Assembly (NCBI GenBank): GCA_963777045.1
Contig: CAVZPD010000022.1
Span: 1 to 64,000, forward strand
Direction: 5' to 3'
Length of the DNA stretch: 64,000 nucleotides
Source of the DNA: JAPSGM01 sp963777045
GTDB taxonomy: Bacteria > Chloroflexota > Limnocylindria > QHBO01
A model generated the notes under the pieces. The model had not been told where the DNA came from. It was given only the letters and a program-made list of their open reading frames with translations, and searched no databases. Both the position numbers and the translations under genes were made by a program. Shown piece after piece: positions 56,429 through 64,000 of this stretch; positions within the stretch are counted from its first letter, which is position 1; each line of letters starts with the position of its first letter.

Positions 56429-57407
56429 CGCCGCCACCCAACCGCCGGTTCGCTTCGTCCACGTCGATCTCGCCGCGCTCGAGGGCCTGCAGCACGGCCA
56501 GCTGCTCCGCCTCATCGAGTGTCGGTGACGCCGCTGCCGCGGCGGATGGCTGCGCGCTGGGCGCCAGCGGCATCACTCGACGGGGTCGCCGGATGCTCAG
56601 GTCGCCGGACATGGAGTTGAAGACGAACTTCGGCCCACCACTGCCGATCACCACCCGACGGCGGTCGAGGCGCCCTTCGATGCGGTGATCCAGGTCGCTG
56701 CTGATGTCGGTGGAGATGCCGCGAACCTCGAAGGTCGCGCCGCCCAGCAGCCCGACCGTCACGTCTCCGCTCACCGTCTCGGCGCGAAACTCGCCAGCCG
56801 CTGCGAGCTCGCCCTCGACCTCGATGTCGCCCGAGACGCCCTGGGCGCGCAGTTCGTCGATACGCGGCACGGCGACGCTCAGGTCTCCCGAAACCGCCTC
56901 GCTGCGCAGGGCGACGGGTCGCTCACCGCGAACGGTGACATCGCCCGACACCGTGTTCACGCGGAGGCTGCCGCCGGCGTCGGTGACGTACAGGTCGCCG
57001 GAGACGGTGGTGTAGCGCTGGGCCCCCAGCAGCCCTTCGGCCGTCACGTCTCCCGAAACGGTCTCCAGCCGCACTTCGGCCGCTGGAGGGACCTCCGCCT
57101 CCACGCTCAGGTCGACGTCGCCGCGGCCGCGCAGGAGGCGATCGATCATTCCGCGCACCGAGGGTGTGCCATCCGGTTCCTGGAGCACGAGACGCCCGGA
57201 TCCGGCCTCGGTGAGCAGCTGCACGCGCTGGAAGACCTCATCGGCCTCCTGCTCGGATTCGGCGCGGATCTCGAAGGTGGCCCGCACACTCGAATCAGCA
57301 CCGTCGCCCGCGCGGACGCGCACGTCCGCCGAGGACACCTTCAGCTCGAAGCGTCCCGCGGCGCCGAGCGGATGTCGAATGTTCTGTATGCGAACGAACC
57401 TGGTCAT
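56421..57407 (-). CDS. DUF4097 beta-helix protein with C-terminal SHOCT-like motif
   Basis: 328 residues. The body is a repeated beta-strand pattern with VSGDV spaced about every 20-22 residues (LETVSGDVTAEGLLG, YTTVSGDLYVTDAGG, VNTVSGDVTVRGERP, AQGVSGDIEVEGELA), the adhesin-like DUF4097 signature. The end (LAVLQALERGEIDVDEANRRL) is a short SHOCT-like helix pair. No signal peptide, so a cytoplasmic or membrane-associated role is likely. It sits 1 bp after the DUF2089 stop and overlaps the SHOCT gene. Confidence 0.85.
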   Translation of the reverse strand: MTRFVRIQNIRHPLGAAGRFELKVSSADVRVRAGDGADSSVRATFEIRAESEQEADEVFQRVQLLTEAGSGRLVLQEPDGTPSVRGMIDRLLRGRGDVDLSVEAEVPPAAEVRLETVSGDVTAEGLLGAQRYTTVSGDLYVTDAGGSLRVNTVSGDVTVRGERPVALRSEAVSGDLSVAVPRIDELRAQGVSGDIEVEGELAAAGEFRAETVSGDVTVGLLGGATFEVRGISTDISSDLDHRIEGRLDRRRVVIGSGGPKFVFNSMSGDLSIRRPRRVMPLAPSAQPSAAAAASPTLDEAEQLAVLQALERGEIDVDEANRRLGGGDA

Positions 57408-57408
57408 C

Positions 57409-57843
57409 TCAGTGCTCCGTCAGCGACCGAAGCTCGGCTGCCGCAGCGGCTGCGTCGAGCTCGCCGCTCGAAAGTCGCTCGAGGATGGCGCGTCGCGTCG
57501 CTGCCACGTCGGCCGCAGGCGGCGCCGGCTCCGCATCGGAAATCGGCTCGTCGTCTGCGTCGGGGGCCATCTCGCCGTCGCCCAGGCCCAGCGCGCGCAC
57601 CAGCGCATCGACGCGGCCGCGGACCGTGGGGTAGGAGATACCGAGCTCCCGCTCCATCTCCTTGAGGTTGCCGCGCGCCCTGAGGAAGCTTTCCAGCAGG
57701 GCCAGCTGCTCGCGCGAGAGGCGCCCGAATCGGCCGACCCCGAATTCGCCCTCGAGTGCGGTGCCGCAGCTGCGACAGTGCAGTCGCGTGATCAGCAGCT
57801 CGCCTTCGCAGACGGGGCAGGTGGAGATGACGTCGCGCGCCAT
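57409..57843 (-). CDS. DUF2089 zinc-ribbon regulator-like protein
   Basis: 144 residues. Zinc ribbon CPVCEGELLITRLHCRSC at 9-26, then a helical DNA-binding-like segment (LSREQLALLESFLRARGNLK, ELGISYPTVRGRVDALVRAL), then an acidic linker and a tail RAILERLSSGELDAAAAAAE. DUF2089 proteins are thought to be transcription-related. Starts one base after a small ORF stop. The likely regulator of the operon it heads. Confidence 0.85.
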   Translation of the reverse strand: MARDVISTCPVCEGELLITRLHCRSCGTALEGEFGVGRFGRLSREQLALLESFLRARGNLKEMERELGISYPTVRGRVDALVRALGLGDGEMAPDADDEPISDAEPAPPAADVAATRRAILERLSSGELDAAAAAAELRSLTEH

Positions 57844-57844
57844 C

Positions 57845-58003
57845 TCAGCGCCCCGCGTCGCTACGGCCGGCGCTCCGGCCGCCCACCAGGCGGAAAATGC
57901 GCCGCACGCCGCGGTCGCGCGTGATCTCGTGCTGGCGATGGGCACGAAGGCGATCCTGCGTTGCCATCACCGCGTAGTGCATTCGATAGTCCAACATTGC
58001 CAT
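57845..58003 (-). CDS. Small ORF upstream of the DUF2089 gene
   Basis: A 52-residue reading frame, too short for many gene finders: MAMLDYRMHYAVMATQDRLR then VRRIFRLVGGRSAGRSDAGR. GGAG sits 4 bases before ATG 58003 and 9-10 bases before ATG 57997, so 57997 may be the better start. It is basic and mostly helical. It ends one base before the DUF2089 start (TGAGATG), so the two would be translationally coupled. It is the first reading frame of the operon. Confidence 0.5.
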   Translation of the reverse strand: MAMLDYRMHYAVMATQDRLRAHRQHEITRDRGVRRIFRLVGGRSAGRSDAGR

Positions 58004-58089
58004 TTACTCCTTCACTTTGAAGATGTGCGCTTGCGTTTTCGTGAGGTATGACAGCAGAATACGACTGATGACTGCATCTGTCAACCCCC

Positions 58090-58136
58090 TTTGCGGAATT
58101 AGCAAGTCCGCTTCGCAAAATGGGAGGCCGGACTTG
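58090..58136. promoter_or_regulatory. Nested inverted repeats between divergent operons
   Basis: Three overlapping dyads lie in a 47-bp stretch: TTTGCG (58090) with CGCAAA (58114), GCGGA (58093) with TCCGC (58107), and CAAGTCCG (58103) with CGGACTTG (58129). They occupy the 186-bp AT-richer gap between the DUF2089 operon and the J-domain gene. They could be operators for the DUF2089 regulator or a competing-hairpin leader; no protein can be assigned. Confidence 0.45.
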
Positions 58137-58189
58137 TAGACGAGGCCGGATGCGGCGCTTCCCAATGTCGGCTACCATCCCCGCGTCCC

Positions 58190-58726
58190 ATGCATCCCAG
58201 CCTGCTGCCGTACCACCCGGAGCGCGACGTCTACCGCCTCCTCCAGCTGGATGATTCGGCCTCCAGCGAGGAGGTTTCGGTCGCCTGCCGGCGGCTGGCC
58301 CGGAGGTTCCACCCCGACCACAACCGCTCGCCACGCGCCAACGAGGAGATGGGGGTGGTGAATGCCGTGCGGGAGATGCTCACCGATCCCGCCGAGCGCG
58401 CCGCATACGACCGCGCGCGCAGTCGTTTCCTGTCGGGCTGGACGCCGGGGGTCCGCTTTGCGCAGCGCAGCGCCGTGGCCCCGCCGGGCGTGGAACCGGG
58501 GCCGGAAGAGGGCGACGGCGCTCGGCCCGGCTGGCTTCGGCGTCGGGGCCTGCCCGCCGTGGTGGAGCGGACGCTCCGAGCCCTGGTCGCGGCCTTCAGG
58601 GCCGCGCTTGGCATGCTGGGTCCCACGTACTGCCCCACCTGCGGCGCGCTGGCGGACGCCTCCTACCTTTTCTGCGGCGACTGCGGGACGCGGCTGCGGC
58701 GAGTTCCGCGTCTCAGCGGCGAGTAG
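58190..58726 (+). CDS. J-domain protein with C-terminal zinc ribbon
   Basis: 178 residues. A DnaJ-type J domain at about 10-77 with the HPD motif (FHPDHN, HPD 41-43) and AAYDRARSRFL at its end, a low-complexity linker, then CPTCGALADASYLFCGDCG, a zinc ribbon. There is no G/F or substrate-binding domain, so it would target DnaK to a specific partner. Divergent from the DUF2089 operon. It starts at ATG 58190. Confidence 0.85.
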   Translation: MHPSLLPYHPERDVYRLLQLDDSASSEEVSVACRRLARRFHPDHNRSPRANEEMGVVNAVREMLTDPAERAAYDRARSRFLSGWTPGVRFAQRSAVAPPGVEPGPEEGDGARPGWLRRRGLPAVVERTLRALVAAFRAALGMLGPTYCPTCGALADASYLFCGDCGTRLRRVPRLSGE

Positions 58727-58738
58727 GCGAAGCCTGGT

Positions 58739-61435
58739 TCAGGAGTGGACCGGATCGGGCCGATCCGGATCGATCCCCAGCTCACCCAGCGCCCGGACCA
58801 ACTCGTCGCGGCTGCCCCGGTCGGTGAGGCACAGGCCGTGGAGCGACGCGTAGGCAATCTGCTCCGGGCTCACCTCGAAGTGTGCGCGAAGCGCCTCGCG
58901 CGTGTCGCTGCGGCCGAACCCATCGGTGCCCAGGACGGTGTACTGCCGGTCGGTCAGCCACGGCGCGATCATGTGCGGCACGGCCTTCATGTAGTCGGTG
59001 GCCGCGATGATCGGTCCATCGGTGCCGGCCAGCTGCTCGACGAGGTACGGAACACGCAGCTCGCTTCCGGGATGCAGCCGGTTCCAGCGCTCGACCTCCA
59101 GCGCGTCCGTGCGCAGCTGCTGGAAGGAGGGCGCGCTCCACACGTCGGCGGCCACGTCGTAACGCTCCGCGAGCAGCTCCTGCGCGCGCAGCGCCTGGTG
59201 CAGGATCGGGCCGGACGCCAGCAGCTGGACGCGCCGCGAGCCGCGCTCGGCCGGTCGGTAGCGGTACAGGCCGCGCAGGATCCCGGAATCCACGCCCTCG
59301 GGACGCGCGGGCATCGCCCAGTTCTCGTTGTAGAGGGTGATGTAGTAGAAGACGTCCTCGGCCTCCTCGCCGTACATGCGCCCGATCCCGTCGCGCACCA
59401 CGACCGCCAGCTCGTAGGCGAAGGCCGGGTCGTAGGCGCGGATGTTCGGCAGCGTCGTGGCGAGCAGGTGCGAGTGGCCGTCGTCGTGCTGCAGCCCCTC
59501 GCCGGTGAGCGTCGTGCGACCGGCGGTGGCGCCCATCATGAAGCCGCGGCCACGGATGTCGCCGAAGGCCCAGGCGAAGTCGCCGGTGCGCTGGAAACCG
59601 AACATCGAGTAGAAGATGTAGAACGGGATCATCGGCTGGCCGTGCGTGGCGTAGGCGGTCCCGGCGGCGGTGAAGTCGGCCATGGCGCCGGCCTCGGTGA
59701 TGCCCTCCTCCAGGATCTGCCCGTCCTCCTTCTCGAGGTACGAGAGCAGCAGCTCCTTGTCGACCGGCGTGTACCGCTGGCCGAGGGGGTTGTAGATGCC
59801 GATCTCCCTGAAGAGCGGGTCCATGCCGAAGGTGCGCGCCTCGTCCGGGATGATCGGCACGATCCGCGCGCCGATCTGCTTGTCGCGCGTCAGGTTCCGG
59901 ACCAGGCGGCTGAAGGCCATGGTCGTGGAGGCGGCGCGCTCCGATCCGGCGAAGAGCTCCTCGTAGGCGCCGTCGGCGGCGTTCGGCAGCGGCATGGGAT
60001 GCACCGAGCGCTGCGGCAGGAAGCCGTCCAGCCGCCGCCGTCGCTCGAGCATGTACTCGATCTCCGGCGAGTCGGCTCCGGGATGGTAGTAGGGAGCCTC
60101 CTTGAGCTGCTCGTCGGGGATCGGCAGCTCGAGGCGGTCGCGGAAGACCTTCAGCTCGTCCTGGGTGAGCTTCTTGGCCTGGTGCGTGACGTTGCGCGCC
60201 TCGATCCCCGGGCCGAGCGTCCAGCCCTTGACGGTCTTGGCCAGGATCACCACCGGTGCCCCCGAGTGCTCGACCGCCGCCGCGTAGGCCGCGTACACCT
60301 TGCGGTAGTCGTGACCGCCGCGCCGCAGCCTGGCGAGCTCCTCGTCGGAGAGGTGGTCGACGAGCGCGCCGAGCCGGGGATCGGGCCCGAAGAAGTGCTC
60401 GCGGATGTAGGCGCCGTCGGCGACCGACAGGCGCTGGTAGTCGCCGTCGAGCGTCTCGTTCATCTTGTTGAGCAGGACGCCGTCCTTGTCGCGTGCCAGC
60501 AGGTCGTCCCACTCGCGAGCCCAGATCACCTTGATGACGTGCCAGCCGGCGCCACGGAAGAGCGCCTCCAGCTCCTGGATGATCTTGCCGTTGCCGCGCA
60601 CCGGACCATCGAGCCGCTGCAGGTTGCAGTTGACGACGAAGACCAGGTTGTCGAGCCCCTCGCGCGCCGCCAGCGAGAGGGCGCCGATCGATTCCGGCTC
60701 GTCCATCTCGCCGTCGCCCAGGAAGGCCCATACGCGGCTGCGGCTCGTGTCGGCGATGCCGCGCGCTCCCAGGTAGCGGTTGAAGCGCGCCTGGTAGATG
60801 GCGTTCATGGGGCCGATGCCCATGCTCACCGTCGGGAACTGCCAGAAGTCGGGCATCAGCCGCGGATGCGGGTACGACGAGAGCCCCTGCGGGGTGAGCG
60901 CCTCGCGTCGGAAGTGGTCGAGGTTGTCCTCGCTCAGCCGGCCCTCCAGGAAGGCGCGGGCGTAGATGCCGGGCGCCGCGTGGCCCTGGAAGAAGACCTG
61001 GTCGCCGCTGCCCTCGCCATCGGGCCCGCGGAAGAAGTGGTTGAAGCCGACCTCGTACAGGCTGGCCGCGCTGGCATAGGTGGACAGGTGGCCGCCGATG
61101 CCCTCGAAGCGCGAGTTCGCGCGCAGCACCATGGCCAGCGCGTTCCAGCGGATCATGCGCCGGATGCGGTGCTCCATCGCCTCGTCGCCGGGGAAGTACG
61201 GCTCCTGTTCCGGCGAGATCGTGTTGATGTAGCGGGTCTGGACCAGCGAGGGCAGGCCCACCTGGCGCTGTCGCGCGCGCTTGAGCAGCTTGAAGAGGAG
61301 GAATCGCGCGCGGTCGGCGCCCACCTGGTCGACGACCGCGTCCAGCGAGTCGATCCACTCCTGCGTCTCGACCGGGTCGATGTCGGGGAGCTGCTGCTTG
61401 AACTGGTCGAAGATCTCGTGCATCGGTCGGTCCAT
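58739..61435 (-). CDS. aceE: Pyruvate dehydrogenase E1, homodimeric type
   Basis: 898 residues, full length. Thiamine diphosphate motif GDGEMDEPES (240-249) to NCN (269-271), plus homodimeric E1 landmarks such as GHLSTYASAASLYEVGFNHF and FGFQRTGDFAWAFGD. E1 decarboxylates pyruvate and passes the acetyl group to E2 lipoyl arms for acetyl-CoA. E2 and E3 genes are not in this window. ATG 61435 is chosen; Met at 61423 is next. Divergent from ndh, with about 100 bp between. Convergent with the J-domain gene (12 bp). Confidence 0.95.
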   Translation of the reverse strand: MDRPMHEIFDQFKQQLPDIDPVETQEWIDSLDAVVDQVGADRARFLLFKLLKRARQRQVGLPSLVQTRYINTISPEQEPYFPGDEAMEHRIRRMIRWNALAMVLRANSRFEGIGGHLSTYASAASLYEVGFNHFFRGPDGEGSGDQVFFQGHAAPGIYARAFLEGRLSEDNLDHFRREALTPQGLSSYPHPRLMPDFWQFPTVSMGIGPMNAIYQARFNRYLGARGIADTSRSRVWAFLGDGEMDEPESIGALSLAAREGLDNLVFVVNCNLQRLDGPVRGNGKIIQELEALFRGAGWHVIKVIWAREWDDLLARDKDGVLLNKMNETLDGDYQRLSVADGAYIREHFFGPDPRLGALVDHLSDEELARLRRGGHDYRKVYAAYAAAVEHSGAPVVILAKTVKGWTLGPGIEARNVTHQAKKLTQDELKVFRDRLELPIPDEQLKEAPYYHPGADSPEIEYMLERRRRLDGFLPQRSVHPMPLPNAADGAYEELFAGSERAASTTMAFSRLVRNLTRDKQIGARIVPIIPDEARTFGMDPLFREIGIYNPLGQRYTPVDKELLLSYLEKEDGQILEEGITEAGAMADFTAAGTAYATHGQPMIPFYIFYSMFGFQRTGDFAWAFGDIRGRGFMMGATAGRTTLTGEGLQHDDGHSHLLATTLPNIRAYDPAFAYELAVVVRDGIGRMYGEEAEDVFYYITLYNENWAMPARPEGVDSGILRGLYRYRPAERGSRRVQLLASGPILHQALRAQELLAERYDVAADVWSAPSFQQLRTDALEVERWNRLHPGSELRVPYLVEQLAGTDGPIIAATDYMKAVPHMIAPWLTDRQYTVLGTDGFGRSDTREALRAHFEVSPEQIAYASLHGLCLTDRGSRDELVRALGELGIDPDRPDPVHS

Positions 61436-61535
61436 GAGCCACCTATGGTACAGACCGATGCGGTGGCACGAAATCGGGCGTCGGTCATCGCGCCGGACGC
61501 TTGCAGCGCTCGACGAGCCTGTCACCATTGCCGGC

Positions 61536-62891
61536 GTGACGACTTCATCCGGTCCCAGGCCGCAGAGAATCCTGGTGCTCGGCGGGGGCTTCGCCGGCGT
61601 CGAGACGGTCAAGGCGCTCGAGTCGCGGCTCGGCGAGCGCGAGGACGTGGAGGTCTGGCTCGTCAACCAGGACAACTTCATGCTCTTCACGCCGCTCCTG
61701 CCCGAGGTCTGCTCCGGCGTCCTGGAGCCGCGCCACGTCGTCGCCCCGCTGCGCGGCATGGTCAAGCGACCGAGCACCTGGTGCATCACCGCCGACGTGG
61801 AAGAGATCGACGTCGAGCGGCGGGTGGTGACGGTCCTGGGCGGGGACGGCGACCTGCATCGGCTCAGCTATGACTGGCTGGTTCTCGCCCTGGGTGGGGT
61901 GACGCACACGTTCGGCATTCCCGGCATCGACGAGTACGCCATGGGCATGAAGACGCTGGCCGATGCCTTCAGCCTGCGCAACCGGATCATCGAGATGTTC
62001 GAGCGCGCCGAGCTCGAGGAGGATCCGCAGGAACGCGCCGCCCAGCTCACCTTCGTCGTCGGCGGGGGCGGATTCAGCGGCGTCGAGACGGCGGGCGAGC
62101 TCGAGGACTTCGTGCGCCGCGTTCGACGCCGCTACTACCGCAAGATCGGGCAGCGGCAGGTGCGCACCTACCTCGTCGAGCTGGGGGATCGGCTGCTCGG
62201 CGAGCAGTCGCCGGAGATGGGGAAGTACGCGCAGCGGCAGCTCGAGGGACGCGGGTACCGGGTCCTGCTGCAGACGGGGATCAAGGAGGTGCGGGAGCGC
62301 GAGGTCGTCGTCCAGCACGGCGAGGGCACCGAGAGGATCCCCACGCGCACGGTGGTCTGGACCGGCGGCGTGCGCCCGGCGCCCGTGGTCCGTGACTGCG
62401 GGGTGGAGGTGGACAAGGCCGGCCGGGTGCTGACGCAGGCGACCATGCAGACAAGCCGTGACGACGTGTGGGCGATTGGCGACTGCGCCGTCATCCCGAA
62501 TCCGGCATCCAACGACGAACCGTACGCGCCGACCGCCCAGAACGCGGTCCGGGAAGCGAAGACGCTGGCCGACAACATCCTGGCCCGCATCGACGGTCGG
62601 AAGCAGCGCGCCTTCCGCTACGAGCCGCTGGGTCAGCTCGCCTCCATCGGGCACCACACCGGCGTCGGCGTCATCTTCGGCTTCAAGGTGCGCGGCATGC
62701 TGGCCTGGTTCATGTGGCGCGGCTACTACTGGAGTCGGACGCCGGGATTCAACCGCAAGGTCCGCGTCGGCATCGACTGGCTGCTGACCGCCTTCTTCGG
62801 CGCCGATCCCGTCCAGCTCAAGGTCGAGGACGTCCACAGCGCCATGGGCTCCTCCGGCTCGCGCCGCCCGCGCGTGCGCGAGGACGACTGA
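61536..62891 (+). CDS. ndh: Type II NADH dehydrogenase
   Basis: 451 residues from GTG 61536. FAD Rossmann motif GGGFAGVE (16-23), NAD Rossmann motif GGGGFSGVE (176-184), and DVWAIGDCAVIPN closing the FAD fold. C-terminal amphipathic part FKVRGMLAWFMWRGYYWSRT attaches it to the membrane. It oxidises NADH and reduces quinone without pumping protons. Start chosen from the first GTG before the FAD motif. Confidence 0.93.
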   Translation: MTTSSGPRPQRILVLGGGFAGVETVKALESRLGEREDVEVWLVNQDNFMLFTPLLPEVCSGVLEPRHVVAPLRGMVKRPSTWCITADVEEIDVERRVVTVLGGDGDLHRLSYDWLVLALGGVTHTFGIPGIDEYAMGMKTLADAFSLRNRIIEMFERAELEEDPQERAAQLTFVVGGGGFSGVETAGELEDFVRRVRRRYYRKIGQRQVRTYLVELGDRLLGEQSPEMGKYAQRQLEGRGYRVLLQTGIKEVREREVVVQHGEGTERIPTRTVVWTGGVRPAPVVRDCGVEVDKAGRVLTQATMQTSRDDVWAIGDCAVIPNPASNDEPYAPTAQNAVREAKTLADNILARIDGRKQRAFRYEPLGQLASIGHHTGVGVIFGFKVRGMLAWFMWRGYYWSRTPGFNRKVRVGIDWLLTAFFGADPVQLKVEDVHSAMGSSGSRRPRVREDD

Positions 62892-62911
62892 GGGCCGCTA
62901 CACTCGAACCG

Positions 62912-63244
62912 ATGTCACGAGCCGAGCGACGCGCGTACAAGCGCATGACGAAGAACCAGGATCCCTACGCGCTGCCGGCCGGTGCCCAGCAGCGGCTCAA
63001 GGCGCAGAAGCAGCGCAGGCGGACCGTCGCGGCACCGCGGAGCACGGAGTTCGCCTTCTGGGGCGGCCGATTCCCGCTCCTGATGTTCGCCGGCGCCGCG
63101 CTGGCCGGGCTGATCTCGTTCTCGATCGCCTGGCCGAGCGGCATGCCCTTCGCCCTCTACGTGGGTGCGGCGGTTGCCGCTGCCTGGCTCGTGCTGGCCT
63201 GGCTGCTGAGGTCGCTCCAGGCGCGCGCCGCGGCCAGCCGCTGA
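62912..63244 (+). CDS. Small membrane protein with basic N-terminus
   Basis: 110 residues. A basic cytoplasmic N-terminus (MSRAERRAYKRMTKNQDPYA, LKAQKQRRR) and two helices (LLMFAGAALAGLISFSIAWP and YVGAAVAAAWLVLAWLL). It lies between ndh (20 bp) and plsY (4 bp) in one transcript. No family recognised. Confidence 0.75.
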   Translation: MSRAERRAYKRMTKNQDPYALPAGAQQRLKAQKQRRRTVAAPRSTEFAFWGGRFPLLMFAGAALAGLISFSIAWPSGMPFALYVGAAVAAAWLVLAWLLRSLQARAAASR

Positions 63245-63248
63245 GCCA

Positions 63249-63905
63249 GTGACGGGCCCGCTGGGCGCGGCCGGCGTCGTCCTCGGGGCCTACCTGCTCG
63301 GCGCCGTCCCATTCGGCAACATCGCCGGCCGGCTCGCCGGTGGCGTCGACCTGCGGCGGCACGGCTCGGGGCGCACCGGGGCGACGAACGCGCTCCGCAC
63401 GCTTGGCCCCGCGTGGGCCGGCGGCGTGCTCCTGCTCGACCTGGGCAAGGGGGCGGCCGCCATCGGCCTGGCCCATCTCCTCTACCAGGCGGATGGCTTC
63501 GCGGCGGTGGAGTGGATGGCCGCAGCCAGCGGACTGGCCGCCGTGGCCGGACACAACTGGTCGATCTTCCTCGGCTTCCGTGGCGGTCGCGGCGTGGCGA
63601 CGACCGGTGGGGGGCTGTTGGTACTGACGCCGCTGAGCGTGGCCGTGGTCGTCCCGCTGATGCTGCTCGTCATCTGGCGCACGCGGTACGTGTCCGCCGC
63701 CTCGATCGCGGGCAGCCTGGCGGCCCCGATCGCGGCGGCCGCCTTCGCCGCGCTCGGCCTGAACGGATGGCCCGCGGTCGGCTACGCTGGCATGGCCGGC
63801 CTGCTGGTCATCGCATCGCACCGCGACAACATCGTCCGGTTGCGGGCCGGCACCGAGCGACGCATTGGCGAGAAGGTGGTGATGGAGACGCATGCGCAGC
63901 ACTGA
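63249..63905 (+). CDS. plsY: Acyl-phosphate:glycerol-3-phosphate acyltransferase
   Basis: 218 residues, five to seven helices. PlsY motifs in order: GSGRTGATNALRTLG (motif 1 with the GSGxxGATN signature), DLGKGAAAIGLA, and GHNWSIFLGFRGGRGVATTGG (motif 3). It makes lysophosphatidate from acyl-phosphate and glycerol-3-phosphate at the membrane. GTG 63249 is 4 bp after the previous stop. It overlaps the next gene at 63892. Confidence 0.95.
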   Translation: MTGPLGAAGVVLGAYLLGAVPFGNIAGRLAGGVDLRRHGSGRTGATNALRTLGPAWAGGVLLLDLGKGAAAIGLAHLLYQADGFAAVEWMAAASGLAAVAGHNWSIFLGFRGGRGVATTGGGLLVLTPLSVAVVVPLMLLVIWRTRYVSAASIAGSLAAPIAAAAFAALGLNGWPAVGYAGMAGLLVIASHRDNIVRLRAGTERRIGEKVVMETHAQH

Positions 63906-64000
63906 GCGCAGGACATCGCAGCCGGCGGCGCGCCTCACCTCGCTGCCGAACCTGCTGGGACTCAGCCGGATCGCCGCCACGCCGGTCGTGGCGGGCCTGC
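63892..64000 (+). CDS. pgsA: CDP-diacylglycerol-glycerol-3-phosphate phosphatidyltransferase (partial)
   Basis: The first 36 codons before the window ends: a basic leader and LTSLPNLLGLSRIAATPVVA, the N-terminal helix of the CDP-alcohol phosphatidyltransferase family (compare NIPNLLTLSRI). PgsA makes phosphatidylglycerol-phosphate. The start overlaps plsY by 14 bp and follows it in the lipid pathway, which supports the call. The catalytic DGxxAR motif lies beyond the edge. Confidence 0.75.
   Translation, partial: MRSTERRTSQPAARLTSLPNLLGLSRIAATPVVAGL

Noticed and set aside
58745..61873. Open frame of over 1,000 codons on the plus strand opposite aceE
   Set aside because: High-GC shadow frame: full of Arg/Val/Gly/Ala with no family or hydrophobic pattern, while the opposite strand is clear aceE. 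Similar long frames opposite the KimA-like gene (51081-53204) and the hydrolase (2941-4458) are rejected for the same reason.

Overview
High-GC chromosomal DNA (coding sequence dominated by G/C third positions) from a free-living bacterium. The gene set is ordinary housekeeping and accessory metabolism: homodimeric pyruvate dehydrogenase E1, type II NADH dehydrogenase, phospholipid synthesis, ArsR/ArsM, GH13 enzymes and several MacB-type ABC transporters. The mixture of DUF2089/DUF4097 genes, a rhodopsin-transducer-like protein, FtsX-type exporters and short overlapping operons fits Chloroflexota (Limnocylindria-like lineages) best, with Actinobacteriota the alternative. This placement is inference from gene content and composition; no rRNA is present. 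I see no phage, insertion sequence, CRISPR array or biosynthetic cluster.

Layout. 1-5.5 kb: a minus-strand operon reading membrane-anchored alpha/beta hydrolase, membrane protein, CPBP protease, MFS transporter and surface lipoprotein (cut by the left edge), with a further CPBP-like gene upstream. 5.7-15.6 kb: membrane proteins, a UvrA-type ATPase, a methyltransferase, a Ca2+-type P-ATPase bracketed by two identical 72-bp repeats, and a rhodanese/SufE pair. 16.2-19.6 kb: the wreck of a large PAS/EAL c-di-GMP phosphodiesterase. 19.7-27.6 kb: an RDD protein, a ferric-reductase-like/ApbE/small-protein unit, a two-subunit CoA-transferase, a GGDEF protein and arsR-arsM with a visible operator. 27.6-35.7 kb: a four-gene FtsX/LolD-type ABC exporter operon. 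35.7-42.4 kb: two GH13 enzymes, receiver-like proteins, a BON protein, shikimate kinase and a rhodopsin-transducer-like protein. 42.5-50.9 kb: a CAP-domain secreted protein, a second LolD/FtsX exporter, a PPC-domain protein, a Crp/Fnr regulator, a degenerate response regulator, tRNA-Arg and a multipass membrane protein. 51-58 kb: a KimA-like potassium transporter and an envelope-stress-like operon (small ORF, DUF2089, DUF4097, SHOCT-like protein, MFS stump, ABC-2 exporter). 58.2-64 kb: a J-domain protein, aceE, and a divergent ndh, membrane protein, plsY, pgsA run (cut by the right edge).

Two things matter for anyone using this sequence. First, about a dozen genes between 1 and 41.4 kb contain single-base frameshifts (at least 25 in total), whereas none is evident from 42 to 64 kb. 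Several lie in G/C runs, so sequencing or assembly error is likely for many of them. The EAL gene also carries an in-frame stop and may be a true pseudogene. Second, the window has no obvious named defence or secondary-metabolite system. The most original signals are the paired 72-bp repeat around the P-ATPase, the 57-58 kb operon in which three consecutive proteins share one short helical motif and which contains an MFS gene cut off after its first membrane helix, and the rhodopsin-transducer-like gene overlapping shikimate kinase.
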